64,000 bases of DNA. Source: Ctenosaura bakeri (Eukaryota; Chordata; Lepidosauria; Squamata; Iguanidae). The stretch spans positions 310,001-374,000 of the forward strand of contig CAOLHI010001014.1 of NCBI GenBank assembly GCA_948474755.1, read 5' to 3'. Both the position numbers and the translations under genes were made by a program. The notes under the pieces were generated by a model. That model searched no databases. It saw only the letters and a list, made by a program, of their open reading frames with translations, and had not been told where the DNA came from. This document shows, piece by piece, positions 62,160 through 64,000 of this stretch (the first letter of the stretch is position 1; each line of letters opens with the position of its first letter).

Positions 62160-64000
62160 TTCACCATGTTTTGGGGCCTCCCCAGTACATTTTTGGTTCA
62201 GGAGACAGCTTCTTTCCAGCAAGAAGTGACCCAAGCAAATTCAGGGTTGCTTCCGTTTGGAAAAAAGACCTTTCCTGGGTCTCAAATGATCCAAAGATGT
62301 CCTGAAATATGATGAAATTGCCCCGTATACCCCTGGGGGCACTTGGGAACAATAAAGTAAAATGACCACAGAAATTGAGAGGGTGAAGCAAAGTTCCCGT
62401 GTGGGACTGGTCTGTCTCCCATTGGTTGCCCACCCCTGCACTGTGTGGTCTATGTTCATCATTCTAGATAATTACCTACTAGAATTTTCCTCATTGACCA
62501 AGAATTAAGGTGGTTATAGTTAGCTAGAGTACTTCCCCCCATGTTTTATTTTTGAACAATTTTTTCTCACTCTTACAAGCTTGTTGTCAAAATGTTTTTA
62601 AGGGCTAAGCCTTCTGCTTTTCAATAGAGTAAACTTTCAGGTCCATGGCATAGGTCTAATGGAATATATGACTTCTCACCTTCAACCATGTACGAAAACT
62701 TGTTTGGGGAAACTAGTCATAAATATTCATGAGTATTTTTTTCTTCAGATAGCGGGTCTGTGAAAGAGTACTAAATACAGTATTCACTTTATCTCTTGAG
62801 GCTCTTCAGTGTGCTTCATACAACCGTAGGTAATATCCAAATATACCATCTTTTTGACCATCCCAGAACTTGAGCTCTGCACGTGATGTAGCTACTGGAA
62901 TACAGCTTAAATTAGAAGAGGCATAGAAAATCCTGTTTTAAGGATACTACATCATCATCATCATAAACAATGTAATAAAAAATAGGAAACTATTGTTGAT
63001 AGGTATGGTTAATGAAAATAAGGGGTTTTATCAATGAAAATGGTTTGCTCTACCCAGTGGAATCAAAGAAATCTTCTGCATCTACTTTTTTTCCCCATTC
63101 TCTTTAACATTCTTAACAATTTTGTATCAACAAATAATATTCATTGTGGCACAATCTAGCTGTGACAAGTCAGAAGTGGCACATTGCCAGAATCTGCAAT
63201 TGAACATATGTGGTGGGAAATTTCTTGCATGTGGCTTTTGTCAGCTTTGTGTTGCTTTCTGACTATTAAAAAAAAATCAGAAATTTTGTCTTTTTTTTCA
63301 TTTGTACTGACTGCTTTCTAGTTTCCTTGTATGATCTTGTATGATCTAAAAAACTTTGAAGCACAGTAGGCAGTTTATACACACTTAGACCTGTATTAAC
63401 AGATTTGAATTAGCAGATTTGAGTGTTTGCCTGCAGAATAAGATGTTTTCCACCCACCACTCCCTGGTAATAGACAACTTTCTCTTGGTGAAATTGTATG
63501 AATGGAGTTAATCTAGACTGATAGTCAGATAATCCGTTGCCAGACTTCTAATGCACTTGTGGACAAATACAGCAACATTGTTTTGGGGTTTTTTTAATGG
63601 AAAATTTGTCTGAAGATAAAGCTGCCCATAGGGCTTTTTCCAAATGGTTTAGAAGATACCTGACTTAGACATTTTCTTTGGCTTTGATACACTTGCAGGG
63701 CAGGGATGATGAAATAAAAACTACAGTTTCTACATATTCAGTTGTGAGAGATCTTTTGCTGTGGGCTGAGGATGAGAGAGTGTCTCAAATAGCCTAGTTA
63801 TCTCTTTTAAAAAATTTTAATGCTACCTTTATTGATGGATTAAAAATTAAACCAAGCTGAAGGAGTGTTTTTTCTCTTCTATTCTCTGTGATATCTTATG
63901 GTTATTGATGTGTCTAAAATTAGTCTGTCTGATAACATGAAGTAGATTTCACAGATCTTGGACCAGTTAATTTCTTTTGACATCTGTTTTAAAAAAAACC
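62160..64000. other. No recognised content to the window end (intron 2)
   Basis: AT-rich intronic DNA, no named repeat and no NDUFS4 exon. Confidence 0.5.

Overview
The window is vertebrate nuclear DNA, almost certainly from a lizard or another squamate. It is AT-rich and has one CpG island. Its interspersed repeats are a squamate set: tRNA-headed Sauria-type SINEs, 5S-rRNA-headed SINEs sharing the same BovB-like tail, CR1, L2 and BovB LINE fragments, and many short inverted-repeat DNA elements. Nothing bacterial, no CRISPR array and no stand-alone RNA gene is visible.

The one securely identified gene is NDUFS4, the 18-kDa 'AQDQ' accessory subunit of mitochondrial complex I, on the + strand. 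Its TATA-less CpG-island promoter lies at about 25.1-25.5 kb. Exon 1 (start codon 25313, donor after 25398) and exon 2 (40778-40856) join in phase 2 and encode a presequence followed by [10 protein letters not shown] and [11 protein letters not shown]. Intron 1 is about 15.4 kb. Intron 2 runs off the right edge, and no exon 3 was found, so only the first 55 codons of the gene are here.

Left part (1-25 kb): the region upstream of NDUFS4. It holds no certain gene, only a weak two-exon candidate at 1635-2599. SINEs, CR1 ends, Tigger-like TA-flanked elements, one hAT-type element and GGCC-ended elements with 3-bp target duplications are scattered through it. Several complex, non-repetitive stretches (for example 14.8-15.5 and 19.3-19.6 kb) look like conserved noncoding DNA.

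Middle part (25.4-40.8 kb): NDUFS4 intron 1. It contains a perfect 88-bp inverted repeat (a very young miniature element) just downstream of the promoter, 5S-SINEs, an antisense L2, an antisense CR1, a sense CR1 with 181 uninterrupted codons and a hAT element. One antisense SINE abuts a spliceable-looking 115-base segment.

Right part (40.9-64 kb): NDUFS4 intron 2, rich in old LINEs. These are three antisense L2-like copies, a sense L2 with an intact YADD motif, an antisense RT fragment of another LINE clade, and a BovB 3' end whose tail matches the tails of the SINEs. A homeodomain-motif cluster at 57.6-57.7 kb is the best enhancer candidate. I found no new multi-gene system; the interesting material is in the transposable elements, the NDUFS4 first exon and the candidate regulatory DNA.
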